A stretch of DNA of 64,000 bases from NCBI RefSeq assembly GCF_040833995.1, contig NZ_CP162137.1, positions 1,960,001 to 2,024,000 of the forward strand, written 5' to 3'. Below the pieces are notes generated by a model. The model was not told the DNA's origin. It worked only from the letters and a program-made list of their open reading frames with translations, and searched no databases. Shown here piece by piece: positions 48,159 through 57,881 of this stretch. This stretch comes from Leptospira sp. WS58.C1 (lineage in GTDB: Bacteria; Spirochaetota; Leptospiria; Leptospirales; Leptospiraceae). Position numbers and translations under genes: made by a program. How positions within the stretch are numbered: position 1 is the first letter of the stretch; each line of letters begins with the position of its first letter.

Positions 48159-48848
48159 GTGAAGTTCGAAAAAGGCACAGAGAAGAATCCATCCGGAAAC
48201 CTCATAGTATATTGCAACGTTGTTGGAGAAAACCCGCTATTTCCGGGCGGAAAAATTATAGCATCCAACGTAGTGGTTAGTTTCCTTAGAATCGGGGAAA
48301 ACTTTCCTGTTGTAACATTCCCTCCCGTCTCCTTGGACAGTTACGATGACTTAAAAAGGATTATCACGGATCATTACGATAAGTATGATGTGGTAAAGAT
48401 TAAAGACTTCGAAATGCCGGCAGGCCAAGAAGATTCTAATTCTTATATCAAAGAAAGAATGGATCATTTCGAGAATGTAGTGATCCGCTATGTCGAATTA
48501 TGCAAGAACAGAGAAGGCGGAACTTTTTCTGCTCAGGAAAAAGAACCGGAAGGTGTTAGAGACTATCTAGATGCGTTGGCAAATCTTTCTCTAAAGGTAA
48601 GACGCTCTAGCGGTATTGCAAGAGAAGCTTCTCTTCTTCATATGGAAAGATTAGTGGAGACTTTTTCCGGAAAACACCCCGAGTTCGATCTTCATAATTT
48701 CCGCAAAGCCTTGGAAGTTCCTGGCCAAACGGGAGAAGAATTAGTAGGGCTATATTTACAAAAATTCAACGCTATCTCTTACGAAAGATACGAAGACGCT
48801 TCCGATCTGAATAAAAAGATCCAAGCAATAGAATCAGTTAGCCCATAA
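48159..48848 (+). CDS. Protein of unknown function after mrp
   Basis: 229 residues, start GTG at 48159 with GGGAGGC upstream. No signal peptide or membrane segment. The N-terminal 80 residues look like a beta-rich domain ([34 protein letters not shown]); the second half is helical and charged ([30 protein letters not shown]). I do not recognise it. It is 41 bases after mrp and may be in the same transcript. Confidence 0.75.
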   Translation: MKFEKGTEKNPSGNLIVYCNVVGENPLFPGGKIIASNVVVSFLRIGENFPVVTFPPVSLDSYDDLKRIITDHYDKYDVVKIKDFEMPAGQEDSNSYIKERMDHFENVVIRYVELCKNREGGTFSAQEKEPEGVRDYLDALANLSLKVRRSSGIAREASLLHMERLVETFSGKHPEFDLHNFRKALEVPGQTGEELVGLYLQKFNAISYERYEDASDLNKKIQAIESVSP

Positions 48849-48849
48849 T

Positions 48850-48876
48850 AATTTCGGGACCGCCGGTCCCGAAATT
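48850..48876. terminator. Perfect hairpin after the unknown gene
   Basis: AATTTCGGGACC and GGTCCCGAAATT are perfectly complementary around a 3-base loop. There is no T run, so it may be a terminator of a less usual kind or an operator. Confidence 0.55.
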
Positions 48877-48928
48877 CCTAGTATTTGTTTCTTGCCATTC
48901 CTTGTCCTTCTCCCTCTTATAATTCCCG

Positions 48929-49687
48929 ATGGGAAAAGAATTTTATATTTGGCCTGATTTAGGTTTGTATTGTGGAGAATCTTTTTCCACGGCAAGGCAT
49001 AGCCATTTTTTCTCCCAGATTTGCTGTTCTTTAAATGAAGGACCTGTTCGTCTCCAAGGAAGCGATGAAGAGTGGAGAAATTACGATGTAGTATTTGTTC
49101 CTTCCAGGGTCTCTCATGGGACGGAACGTTCTTCCGAAAAATTTATTATTATCTTAGTTGATCCATTAGGGACCGGACAAGGTATATTCCAAAATTCGAA
49201 AATACAAAAGGGAGAACCGGGTCTCGAAATAGGGGATAAAATTTCCGTCCAGGAGATCAGAAAGTCATTTAATGAAAAAGATCCAATCCGGATCCGAAAA
49301 CGTATTTTGGAACTTTTAGATTCGGTGAAATCGGACAAAAGCAAAAAGGAAATGGATCCAAGAATCCAATACTCTTTGTCGAAAGTAGGCGAAGAAAAAA
49401 ATTCGCTCACTGAAATTGCAAAAAGTTTCGATTTATCCCAAAGCAGGTTTAGACATTTATTTAGGGAAGAAACAGGGATTACTTTTTCAGAATATAAAAT
49501 CTGGACAAAGATCAGAAAGGCGGTCCTGCATTTATCCACTAATCCTCAACTAGTCCAAGCCGCGCTCGAAGGCGGATTTTCGGACCAGTCACATTTCACT
49601 CGTATCTTTAAAAACTCATTCGGACTTAGACCTTCCGAATTCTTTCGGAGAGAAGAAAATTTTGCTCCTAAGTTTTTTCCGGACTAG
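48929..49687 (+). CDS. AraC-family transcriptional regulator
   Basis: 252 residues. The N-terminal part resembles an AraC cupin-type sensing domain (FSTARHSHFFSQICCSLNEGPV, VVFVPSRVSHGTE). The C-terminal HTH pair is typical: LTEIAKSFDLSQSRFRHLFREETGITFSEYKIWTKIRKAV and LVQAALEGGFSDQSHFTRIFKNSFGLRPSEFFR. The ATG is at 48929. The target is not clear; the next gene is a candidate. Confidence 0.92.
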   Translation: MGKEFYIWPDLGLYCGESFSTARHSHFFSQICCSLNEGPVRLQGSDEEWRNYDVVFVPSRVSHGTERSSEKFIIILVDPLGTGQGIFQNSKIQKGEPGLEIGDKISVQEIRKSFNEKDPIRIRKRILELLDSVKSDKSKKEMDPRIQYSLSKVGEEKNSLTEIAKSFDLSQSRFRHLFREETGITFSEYKIWTKIRKAVLHLSTNPQLVQAALEGGFSDQSHFTRIFKNSFGLRPSEFFRREENFAPKFFPD

Positions 49688-49751
49688 CCCCAAAATTCAA
49701 GACGAATGGAAAAAGAGATTCTATCCTTCTTTTTAACTATAGGAGAATCGG

Positions 49752-50147
49752 ATGAATTGGATCATGCCTAAAGATTGGAAGATCAGATACAAAAAGGAAT
49801 TGGACCTTTCTAAAAAGTACGAAGAAGAGGGAAACTTAAAAGAAACCTGGAGATATTTAGAAAGAGCTCACTTGATCGGACAATATTATCCAATCCCTCA
49901 CACAGGCATCCATTTTAGAATGTTATTATTTGCGATCGATCAAAAAGATATAAAAGAGATTGCAGGCCAGTTAATTAGGGTTTTGTTCGGCTGGCTCGGT
50001 TCTTGGTTGAATAAAATTCCTGTGGGAAATACCGGAGGTGCAAATGTTCCGATTTTTCAACCAATGCCTATTCCGGAGGATTTATTGGATTTACTTTCTG
50101 AAGCCGACCAAACCTCCAAAAGTTTATCCGGTCTAAAAAAGAAATAA
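49752..50147 (+). CDS. DUF3703 family protein
   Basis: 131 residues. The conserved part is at 9-70: YKKELDLSKKYEEEGNLKETWRYLERAHLIGQYYPIPHTGIHFRML, with the His residues of H..GQ....H typical of the DUF3703 family, whose function is unknown. AGGAGAATCGG lies just before the ATG. It follows the AraC gene by 64 bases, so regulation by that protein is plausible. Confidence 0.8.
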   Translation: MNWIMPKDWKIRYKKELDLSKKYEEEGNLKETWRYLERAHLIGQYYPIPHTGIHFRMLLFAIDQKDIKEIAGQLIRVLFGWLGSWLNKIPVGNTGGANVPIFQPMPIPEDLLDLLSEADQTSKSLSGLKKK

Positions 50148-50162
50148 TTGATTCGATAAATA

Positions 50163-50777
50163 TTATGGATTCCAACGAGGATACAAATCTATTTCTCTAC
50201 CTAGTAATCTGAAAATTCGAGTAGCCATAAAATCTCCCAGATCCTCTAAACTTTGGGGCATTTGATAAAAACCGGGAGAAGCAGGAGCGATAATAGCGCC
50301 CGCATCATGAAGAGCTAACATATTTTCCAAATGAATACGATTATAAGGAGTTTCTCTGGGGACTAAAATGAGTTTCCTTCTTTCCTTCAAAGTAACGTCA
50401 GCCGCTCTTTCTATCAAATTTTCTGTGATCCCTGTCCGGATCGCTGCGACAGTTTTCATAGAGCAGGGAACCACCACCATTCCGTCCCAAATATTAGAAC
50501 CGGAAGCAATATCTGCTCCTATATCTTCGAATTTACGCAGATGAAATGTATGTATTTGTTTAGGATTCCATTTTTTACGTACGAATTCTAAGACATCCTC
50601 TCCGGTATGAACATTCGCCTGATATTCTTCCTTAAAAACCCGGATAGCAGCCGGACTTGGAACAAACCAGGTTTCTCCTGGAATTTCCATGAGAGCATTT
50701 ATGAATCTGGCCGCATAGATGGAGCCGCTTGCTCCAGCCATTGCGAGTACCAGTCTTAATGATTTTTCCTGACTCAT
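50163..50777 (-). CDS. ubiX: Flavin prenyltransferase UbiX
   Basis: 204 residues. UbiX makes prenylated FMN, the cofactor of UbiD-type decarboxylases. The N-terminus [21 protein letters not shown] and later [40 protein letters not shown] and [15 protein letters not shown] are family motifs. It lies three bases after ubiA, so they form an operon. No ubiD is in the window. Confidence 0.95.
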   Translation of the reverse strand: MSQEKSLRLVLAMAGASGSIYAARFINALMEIPGETWFVPSPAAIRVFKEEYQANVHTGEDVLEFVRKKWNPKQIHTFHLRKFEDIGADIASGSNIWDGMVVVPCSMKTVAAIRTGITENLIERAADVTLKERRKLILVPRETPYNRIHLENMLALHDAGAIIAPASPGFYQMPQSLEDLGDFMATRIFRLLGREIDLYPRWNP

Positions 50778-50779
50778 TT

Positions 50780-51688
50780 TTAAAGCCTATAAAACAGAGA
50801 AACAAGTTTTGGACCTGTCTCCGCTAAAATGCCCAAAAAGATCACCAATGAGATCCAAGAATGGATTTGGTAGAAACTCGGTGGAAAATTTCCGTCCTTG
50901 TTTTCCGAGGCGATCTTCTGCTCTCTAAATAATAAGTACGCTACAAATACTAAAAATGCCCAAAAAGCTCCCTGAAAATCCGCATACCAAGCCGCTATTC
51001 CTAAAAAAGAAACGGAAAGAATATGAGAGATTCTTGATATAAGAAACGAGTTTTTTTCACCAAAACGAACAGGCACGGAATGTAGGCCTTCTTTTTTATC
51101 GAATTCCCTGTCCTGCAAAGCGTATAATATATCGAATCCCGCTAAATTGAAGGCAAGTCCTAAAGTCCAAAACCCTGCGATCCAGGAAAATTCTTCTCGA
51201 ATCGCGATCCAGGTTGCGAGAGGCGCTAAACCGATCGTCAATCCAAGATAGAAATGGCATAAAAAAGTAAAACGTTTTGTATAAGAATACGTTAATAAAA
51301 GAAATAGAGTAGGGAAAGAAAGATAAAAAGAAAGCGGATTTAAGAACCAACTACCTATAAAAAATACCAATGAAGATCCGATGATAAAAATCACCGCCAT
51401 AAGATCCGAGATCTGACCGCTCGGGATCTCCCTGTTTGCGGTCCTTGGATTTTTAGCGTCAATTTTGCGATCCGCCCATCTATTAAATCCCATAGCCGCA
51501 CTTCTTGCGCCCACCATACAGACCAAGATCCAAATCAATTTTTGGCCAATCACGGCGAGAGGTAAACTTGGCTCTTGTAAGATCGCAAGAACAAATGCTA
51601 TCCCTGCAAAAGGAAGAGCGAATAAAGTATGGGAGAATTTTATAAAACGACCGTATTTGCCTAGGGCAGCAAGTGTATTGGAAGCCAT
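50780..51688 (-). CDS. ubiA: UbiA-family prenyltransferase
   Basis: 302 residues with about eight membrane segments. The two Asp-rich motifs that bind prenyl diphosphate are present: [23 protein letters not shown] and [22 protein letters not shown]. Sequence around them is closest to UbiA/MqnP (4-hydroxybenzoate or 6-amino-5-polyprenyl type). Leptospira is thought to use menaquinone, so a role in an alternative menaquinone route (MqnP) with the UbiX partner is an inference. Confidence 0.88.
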   Translation of the reverse strand: MASNTLAALGKYGRFIKFSHTLFALPFAGIAFVLAILQEPSLPLAVIGQKLIWILVCMVGARSAAMGFNRWADRKIDAKNPRTANREIPSGQISDLMAVIFIIGSSLVFFIGSWFLNPLSFYLSFPTLFLLLTYSYTKRFTFLCHFYLGLTIGLAPLATWIAIREEFSWIAGFWTLGLAFNLAGFDILYALQDREFDKKEGLHSVPVRFGEKNSFLISRISHILSVSFLGIAAWYADFQGAFWAFLVFVAYLLFREQKIASENKDGNFPPSFYQIHSWISLVIFLGILAETGPKLVSLFYRL

Positions 51689-51789
51689 CAGAGGAAGTCT
51701 TGAAGAATACTGTTAGTTAGAAAGCAGATTTTTTATGATCAAAATGAAAATGGATGATTTTTTGACCTCCCAAAGAAATCCTCGTATCT

Positions 51790-52449
51790 ATGATCCAAAA
51801 CACGGATACTAAGCCGAAGCCAAACGTTTCTTCCGAGGAAATCGATTCTCTTATAACCGAGATCGTATCTTCTCCAGAACTACATTTTAGGTGGTTAAAT
51901 ACTCTTTCACTTTTGGAACATATCGGTTCTCGTAAAATCCATACAAGTCAATCCGGACCCTTGCTCTCCGAAATGGTTTTAAGACATGCTTCTGAAGAAG
52001 CAAGACATGCCGCCTATTTTAAAAAATTGGCCTTAAAAATAAAACCCTCCAGCACGCATTCTTTCGAAAAGGATTCTTTACTCTGCGGATTTTCTGCCGT
52101 TTCCTATTTCCAAAAATTAGATATTTCGGTGGAAAGATCTTTTGGAAGGGAAAACATTCCGAAACACACGAAATCATTCCTCTGCTATTTATATGTCACA
52201 AAATTAATAGAAGAAAGAGCAGGTTCGGTATACGAAATCTATGACCAAATTTTGGACCAAAGGCAGTTGGGAATATCCGTAAAAGGGATCATTAAGGAAG
52301 AAGAATCCCATCTTTCCGAAATGGATTCTAACCTTTCCGCATTGGATCCAAAATTCGAATCCAGAACATTGGAATTCAGGGAAAAAGAAGAAAAACTTTT
52401 CCAAAAGTACTTTCAAAATTTAAGAAAAGAAGTTTTTCAATACTCTTAA
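51790..52449 (+). CDS. Ferritin-like protein with putative di-iron site
   Basis: 219 residues, no signal peptide. The pattern of four helices with two ExxH motifs is visible: E43, E70-x2-H73 in HASEEARHAAYF, E142 in IEERAGSVYEIYDQI and E171-x2-H174 in IKEEESHLSEM. This is the di-iron carboxylate signature. The N-terminal 25 residues are polar. Function is not known; the family includes ferritins, oxygenases and rubrerythrin relatives. It is divergent from ubiA and 5 bases before the next gene. Confidence 0.75.
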   Translation: MIQNTDTKPKPNVSSEEIDSLITEIVSSPELHFRWLNTLSLLEHIGSRKIHTSQSGPLLSEMVLRHASEEARHAAYFKKLALKIKPSSTHSFEKDSLLCGFSAVSYFQKLDISVERSFGRENIPKHTKSFLCYLYVTKLIEERAGSVYEIYDQILDQRQLGISVKGIIKEEESHLSEMDSNLSALDPKFESRTLEFREKEEKLFQKYFQNLRKEVFQYS

Positions 52450-52454
52450 TCCAA

Positions 52455-53570
52455 ATGAATTTTATCCCAAAATTCGAGATTAAAAAAATAGCTGCGCTCG
52501 TTCTTTTAGCCGGCCTAATTCTATTAGGGCCATCTCTACAAACGCAGTCCAACTCTTCGGATCGGAAAGACTCACCGATCGGGCTTGTTGTATATTGTCC
52601 TTTGCAGTCGGAAAAAGAACCCCCTTTTGATTTTGAAAGGACTCTGAGTCTTTGGTATCAACGATACAAACAACAAAAGACCCAAGAGGGAGGAGGGGCA
52701 ATTCTACTTGTCTCCGCTCCTTATCTGCCTAAAACTTCCGACGAAATAGATAGGCTGAAAAAAAACCTTGGCGCAGAGATCATATTTACCGGTCATCATT
52801 CGGTACTTCCAAAAAAGGAAACGGCCAAACTACCTTCCAACAAAAAAGCAAAAAAGAAGAAGGTTATAAAACAGAAAAAGAAAACTACACCGACAGAGAC
52901 TAAGACAAATCTAGAACAGCCGGAAAAACTGACTCCTACAAAACCGGAAGATCCTAAACCGAAAGAAGAAGATCCGAAACCCCAAGAGCAAACTACAAAA
53001 ACTAACTCGGAACAAAAAGAGAATCCTCCCGTTCCTAAAACGAAAGTTTCTTCTAAGAAAAAATCCAAAAAAAAGGCGCCGAAGCTTGCCGCTAAAAAAC
53101 AGCCAGTGATCCCACCTGGAATTTTGACGGTGAAGGAAGAAGGCGGATTGAACTTTGTATTCTATTCTCCTTCTCCGGAATCCGTACAAGAGAATGAAAA
53201 AAATCCGTCTTCTTGGATCGGCGATTTTAAAACACAATTTTCTAAAACTTTCGAATCTCAGATATTCCACTTTTTACTCGCCCAAGATCCGAATGAAAAG
53301 CCAAAAGAAGATCCGAACCCGATCGCAGAAGGATTGTCCCATTTTAAAAAAGACCTTTCGGATACTTTACCTTCTATCGTTCTTCTATCCTCTCCAAGAG
53401 CTTTGCGTTTTTTTAATGGAGAATACAGCTTTGGGTGTGGTGCAACCCCGAACTCCTTACAGATCAGTATTTTGGAATTATTTTTTAGGAACGGAAGACT
53501 CATCCGGATCAACGAAGAAGTCCAAACCTTAAATTCCAAGGAATCGAATAAATCCTGGATCCTGGAATAA
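52455..53570 (+). CDS. Exported lysine-rich protein of unknown function
   Basis: 371 residues. The N-terminus (KIAALVLLAGLILLGPSL) is a signal sequence or membrane anchor. Residues 45-115 form a small domain with PIGLVVYCPL and GAEIIFTGHHS. From 118 to 215 runs a low-complexity linker rich in Lys, Pro, Glu and Thr. The C-terminal domain ends with GEYSFGCGATPNSLQISILELFFRNGRLIRINEEV. The linker length suggests a spacer through the periplasm or peptidoglycan. No known family. Confidence 0.7.
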   Translation: MNFIPKFEIKKIAALVLLAGLILLGPSLQTQSNSSDRKDSPIGLVVYCPLQSEKEPPFDFERTLSLWYQRYKQQKTQEGGGAILLVSAPYLPKTSDEIDRLKKNLGAEIIFTGHHSVLPKKETAKLPSNKKAKKKKVIKQKKKTTPTETKTNLEQPEKLTPTKPEDPKPKEEDPKPQEQTTKTNSEQKENPPVPKTKVSSKKKSKKKAPKLAAKKQPVIPPGILTVKEEGGLNFVFYSPSPESVQENEKNPSSWIGDFKTQFSKTFESQIFHFLLAQDPNEKPKEDPNPIAEGLSHFKKDLSDTLPSIVLLSSPRALRFFNGEYSFGCGATPNSLQISILELFFRNGRLIRINEEVQTLNSKESNKSWILE

Positions 53571-53643
53571 AGACCTCTTATCTTATTCTACTCTATAGAT
53601 CTAAACGAATTTACAGATTCTCTTTCTTTCAAAAATTGACTGT

Positions 53644-54741
53644 ATGAGCTTGAATTGCGGGATCGTAGGACTTCCAAACGTAGGAAAATCAACCATATTT
53701 AACGCATTAACCAAGGCCGGTGCCGAAATGCAAAACTATCCTTTTTGTACCATCGAACCGAACAAGGGTATCGTGGAAGTTCCGGATACAAGGCTCGACA
53801 GGCTCGTCGAAATTTACAAACCCCAGAAAAAAGTGCCGGCAATCATGGAATTCGTGGATATTGCAGGACTCGTAAAAGGTGCCAGCCAAGGGGAAGGTCT
53901 CGGAAATAAATTTCTTTCTCATATCCGAGAAGTGGATGCGATCTGTCATGTGGTCCGCGCGTTCGAGGACGAAAATATCACTCATGTTCACGGAAAGATC
54001 GATCCGGTGGAAGACGCGCAAGTAGTTACAATGGAACTTATTTTTGCGGACCTAGAATCCGTCGAAAAGCAGTACCAAAAAATTTCCAGAAACGCAAAGG
54101 CAGGAAATAAGGAAGCGCAAGAAGCTTCCGCACTTTTAGATAAAATTATGGCGGTCTTAAAAGAAGGAAAACCGGCTAGACTCGCAGATATCAAACCGGA
54201 AGAGCAAAAATTAGTCAAAACGTTCAACTTAATCACTTCCAAACCTGTTCTTTACGTGGCCAATATCACGGACAAAGCGGCGATTGCTAAAGAAAATCCG
54301 ATCGTGGAATCCGTAAAAAAAATGGCCAAGGCAGAAGGAGCGGAAGTAGTCACTCTTTGCGGAAAATTCGAAGAAGAAATTTCCGGACTAAGTAAAGAAG
54401 AACAACTGGAATTCTTAAGTGAGATAGGAGAAACAAGCAGCGGATTGGATAGAATGATCCAAGCTGCCTACAAACTTCTGGGACTTGTAACTTTCTTCAC
54501 AGCGGGAGAAGTAGAAGCAAGAGCCTGGACCACTGGCGTGGGAAGTACAGGACCGGTGGCTGCATCGGTGATCCACTCTGACTTTGAAAAAGGATTTGTT
54601 CGCGCAGAAGTGATGAAGTTCGAAGATCTAGACAGAACGGGAAGTCCGAATAAAGTAAAAGAAGAAGGGAAACTCAGGATCGAAGGAAAAGAATATATCG
54701 TCCAAGACGGGGACGTCATCTTCTTTAGAGTGAACGCCTAA
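53644..54741 (+). CDS. ychF: Redox-regulated ATPase YchF (Obg family)
   Basis: 365 residues. A P-loop protein of the Obg family with ATPase preference and ribosome association. Motifs are [66 protein letters not shown] and the C-terminal TGS domain ([46 protein letters not shown]). Length is normal. It is convergent with and overlaps the next gene by 4 bases. Confidence 0.97.
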   Translation: MSLNCGIVGLPNVGKSTIFNALTKAGAEMQNYPFCTIEPNKGIVEVPDTRLDRLVEIYKPQKKVPAIMEFVDIAGLVKGASQGEGLGNKFLSHIREVDAICHVVRAFEDENITHVHGKIDPVEDAQVVTMELIFADLESVEKQYQKISRNAKAGNKEAQEASALLDKIMAVLKEGKPARLADIKPEEQKLVKTFNLITSKPVLYVANITDKAAIAKENPIVESVKKMAKAEGAEVVTLCGKFEEEISGLSKEEQLEFLSEIGETSSGLDRMIQAAYKLLGLVTFFTAGEVEARAWTTGVGSTGPVAASVIHSDFEKGFVRAEVMKFEDLDRTGSPNKVKEEGKLRIEGKEYIVQDGDVIFFRVNA

Positions 54742-56369
54742 ACTTTTCTGCCGTTACTTTCCTTACGATACGAATTCGGGTTGGTGCCGGTTAATTTTTT
54801 AAATTCCAGATAGAACGCTGATCTGGAACTAAATCCTGCTTTTGCACCGATCTCTGTGGTGTTCTCGTCAGGGAATTCATTTAGTAATACTTTCGCTTCT
54901 TCCACTCTATACTGATTGATCAAAGACGGGAAATTGGTCTTGAACTCGGTATTGATCAACTCGGAAAGCTGGTGGATGGTGATCCCAAGTTCTTTTGCCA
55001 TATGTTCTTCTTTTAAAGACTTGGTTAGATAAATTTTTTCATTTTCCAGCAAGGACTCTATCTTACCCACAAAATCCTTCACATCTATGGAAGAAAGGTG
55101 TGTTTTACGATTGGAAACTTCTTCTTCTTTTCTTCTCAATATCTCTCTGGATAATAAGGAAACGAATACGGTAAGAGGAGGCAGATAATACAATACCCCA
55201 TATACCGCCATTCTGTTATAAGGATAAAAATCGAAATGGAAAATAGTCTTATACAGATCTAGTAAAAGAAAGATCCCCCAGACCGAGATAAAGAACATCT
55301 CATAAACGGTATTGTTACGGATGGAAGAAATATGGGTCTTTCCAAAATAGAACAACATACATCCGTAATTGAGTACTAATACTAAGATCCTATGATCGTA
55401 CCAAAACTGGTAAAGAGGGATGAGAGGATATAAGATCCCGGCAAAACAAACTAGCCAGAAGAAGGGGGATTTATAAACGATCCCTGAATTTTCCTTATTC
55501 CAAGCGGCCAAATAGAAGAAGAAAACAACGTGAGTGATCCCCAAAAATAAGAAATAGTTATGACGGAATAAGTTATTTTCATTTCCTACGATGGATGCAA
55601 ATTCCTTACCATGTAAAAAATACAGAGTGGCTCCCACAGCGGTTAAATGAAGTGGCAATGTCAAAAATAGAACTTTTCTACTCTTAAAATATAGATATAG
55701 GTTATAACCGAAGGCAAAGAGAAGCACAAACCCTACCATTAAAAAGAGAACGGACCGCAACCTCACGATAATCATGTAGTCATCTTCAGAGAGCAATCGA
55801 ACCGGATAGTTGATATCCTCATTGGACAATACGTAAAGATAGAATGTCCTTTCTTCCTTAGCCTCTAAACGAATATTAAAGTGGGGAAGTGGAGAAATAA
55901 AATCGTTCCAGATAGGATCTAGATCGTAGCCTGCAAATCCCGCTTCGAAATTTCCCTTGGAATCTACGGAACAAAGTTCCGCGTCCGGCACGTTCAGCCA
56001 AAGCAAAACCAGGGTCCTGTTCAGTTGTTCCATCCCTTCATTTGCCAATCTAAATCTCAGCCAATTTCCGGAAGAACTCCTCTTTAAACGCAGAACATTC
56101 CCAGTATTATGATGCCATTCTAATTGGTGGAGAGAAGAAATTGTTTCCGGCTTACAATGACGGAACTGGTATCCTCTATACCGATATTCCATTTTTGAAC
56201 TGATATTTTCAACGGGGGAAGAAGGACTCAGTCGGATTATTTCAGCTTTAGGGAGAGTGGGAGCAGCGTGTAAATTTTCACTAAGGATCCCGAAGAAAAA
56301 TAAAATCAGAAATCGAAAATAGATATTTGAGAGAAACGAATTTCGGATTCTATAACTGGATTGTTTCAT
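54738..56369 (-). CDS. 7TM-DISM membrane protein with AraC-type HTH
   Basis: 543 residues. The N-terminus has a signal sequence and an extracytoplasmic 7TMR-DISMED2-like domain (about 35-205; [53 protein letters not shown]). Seven membrane segments follow (about 207-400), then a cytoplasmic AraC-type HTH at about 440-540 ([68 protein letters not shown]). Direct signal to DNA coupling from a membrane receptor is the likely mode. Such proteins are common in Leptospira. Confidence 0.9.
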   Translation of the reverse strand: MKQSSYRIRNSFLSNIYFRFLILFFFGILSENLHAAPTLPKAEIIRLSPSSPVENISSKMEYRYRGYQFRHCKPETISSLHQLEWHHNTGNVLRLKRSSSGNWLRFRLANEGMEQLNRTLVLLWLNVPDAELCSVDSKGNFEAGFAGYDLDPIWNDFISPLPHFNIRLEAKEERTFYLYVLSNEDINYPVRLLSEDDYMIIVRLRSVLFLMVGFVLLFAFGYNLYLYFKSRKVLFLTLPLHLTAVGATLYFLHGKEFASIVGNENNLFRHNYFLFLGITHVVFFFYLAAWNKENSGIVYKSPFFWLVCFAGILYPLIPLYQFWYDHRILVLVLNYGCMLFYFGKTHISSIRNNTVYEMFFISVWGIFLLLDLYKTIFHFDFYPYNRMAVYGVLYYLPPLTVFVSLLSREILRRKEEEVSNRKTHLSSIDVKDFVGKIESLLENEKIYLTKSLKEEHMAKELGITIHQLSELINTEFKTNFPSLINQYRVEEAKVLLNEFPDENTTEIGAKAGFSSRSAFYLEFKKLTGTNPNSYRKESNGRKV

Positions 56370-56878
56370 TTAAGCCTAATACCAGTGAATCCGTTTTAAA
56401 GGTAGGATACCAGGTATTTTTCCTAAGTCATCTTATTTTTTACTTAAAATAATACTAAGGTCGAATTCAGTTCAAAATCCTAAGAAATTCCAAAAACCTA
56501 ACCTCAAGTATCTAAATTTATAATCTTGGAATTTTTAAATTTTCCAATGTTAAAAGATTATAAAGTTTATAAATATGGATAGGAGAAGCTGCCCGAGTTG
56601 CCGGTTTTTCTATTCGAGTAATTCAATTTCTTCCGTAAAAATAGAGCGAAGGAATGATGCCAAGCTGTCACCTTTCTTTTAAAATTTCAACCAAGATGCT
56701 GTTTTTCTGAACAATCAAATTCCAAGAGTCTAAATTTTGAAATTTTTTTTAGACTCTACTATTTTTTAGTGTCCAGTTTTATAAGTTTGGAAGGTCTTGT
56801 AGATGTAGTGGTTCGAATTTCGAAAGGGCTACACCGAAAGCGAAAAATCTTTAAAATACATATAAAGGGGAATATACA
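56370..56878. other. 509-bp intergenic region with hairpins before sbtA-like gene
   Basis: AT-rich and free of convincing frames. AGAGTCTAAA (56725-56734) and TTTAGACTCT (56748-56757) form a perfect 10-bp inverted repeat with a 13-base loop. TGTAG...CTACA around TTCGAATTTCGAA follows at 56814-56833. AAAGGGGAA lies about 6-14 bases before the GTG start and is the ribosome site. It probably holds the promoters of both divergent genes. Confidence 0.5.
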
Positions 56879-57847
56879 GTGATCGATTCAGCTGTAATTT
56901 CAAATATCCTCAACCCACCGGTTCTGTTTTTCTTTCTAGGCATGGGAGTGGTTTTCTTTAAGTCCGATCTAACCATTCCGAACGGGCTTTCTAAATTTTT
57001 CTCAATGTATTTGTTGTTTTCTATCGGATTTAAAGGAGGGCATGAACTTTTCAGTACACCATTCAGCACTGAGCATGCTTTTACTTTACTCGCCTGCTCA
57101 ATCATGGCGATCGTAACTCCATTTTTCGCATATTTTATACTAAAAGCTAAGCTGGATAAACATAACGCCGCGGCATTGGCCGGATCTTTCGGTTCGATCA
57201 GCGCTGTGACCTTTGTTACAGGTGGGGCTTATCTTCATAATAAAGGGATAGAATACGGCGGTTTTATCGTAGCCGGTATGGCGCTTATGGAATCTCCGGC
57301 AATCGTAATCGCCGTCATACTCGATAGATTGTCTAGGAACAAAGCGAATGGGGGCGGAAAGATAAATTGGAAAAAGCTGCTTCATGAAGCTCTTTTCGGC
57401 TCTTCCATCTATCTTCTTGTAGGCGCTCTGATCGTAGGTTTTGTAACCGGAGAAAGCGGTTGGGCAGCGGAGAAACCTTTTACCGAGGATTTATTCAAGG
57501 GATTATTAACTTTCTTCCTTTTGGATATGGGGATTTCCGCAGCGAAACGTTTTAGCGAAGTAACTCATGCAGGATTTTTTCTAATCGCGTCCACTTTACT
57601 TATCATGGTGATCAACGCAGCTCTCGGACTATTTCTCGTAAAATTGATCCGTATGCCGGAAGGAGATGCGGTAATGTTCGTCATACTTTGCGCTTCCGCT
57701 TCCTATATAGCTGTCCCAGCGGCGATGAAAGATATGATCCCGGAAGCCAATCCTAGTATTTACCTTACGGTGGCGCTTTCGATCGTATTCCCGATCAATA
57801 TCGTGATCGGTATCCCGCTCTATCACTATCTAGTAACAATATTATAA
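56879..57847 (+). CDS. sbtA: SbtA-type sodium-dependent bicarbonate transporter
   Basis: 322 residues, start GTG with AAAGGGGAA upstream. Ten membrane segments in two inverted halves are seen. Family segments are YLLFSIGFKGGHEL, AALAGSFGSISAVTFVTGGAYL, YGGFIVAGMALMESPAIVIAV, FLLDMGISAAKR and CASASYIAVPAAMKDMIPEANPSIYLTVALSIVFPINIVIGIPLY, all typical for SbtA and its relatives. The Ser-rich GSFGS and ASASY loops match the bicarbonate-binding loops. No SbtB (PII-like) gene follows. It starts a group with SulP and Hyf-like genes. Confidence 0.88.
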   Translation: MIDSAVISNILNPPVLFFFLGMGVVFFKSDLTIPNGLSKFFSMYLLFSIGFKGGHELFSTPFSTEHAFTLLACSIMAIVTPFFAYFILKAKLDKHNAAALAGSFGSISAVTFVTGGAYLHNKGIEYGGFIVAGMALMESPAIVIAVILDRLSRNKANGGGKINWKKLLHEALFGSSIYLLVGALIVGFVTGESGWAAEKPFTEDLFKGLLTFFLLDMGISAAKRFSEVTHAGFFLIASTLLIMVINAALGLFLVKLIRMPEGDAVMFVILCASASYIAVPAAMKDMIPEANPSIYLTVALSIVFPINIVIGIPLYHYLVTIL

Positions 57848-57881
57848 AATTATACCATACGGAAGGAAGCAGGAAGAGGTT

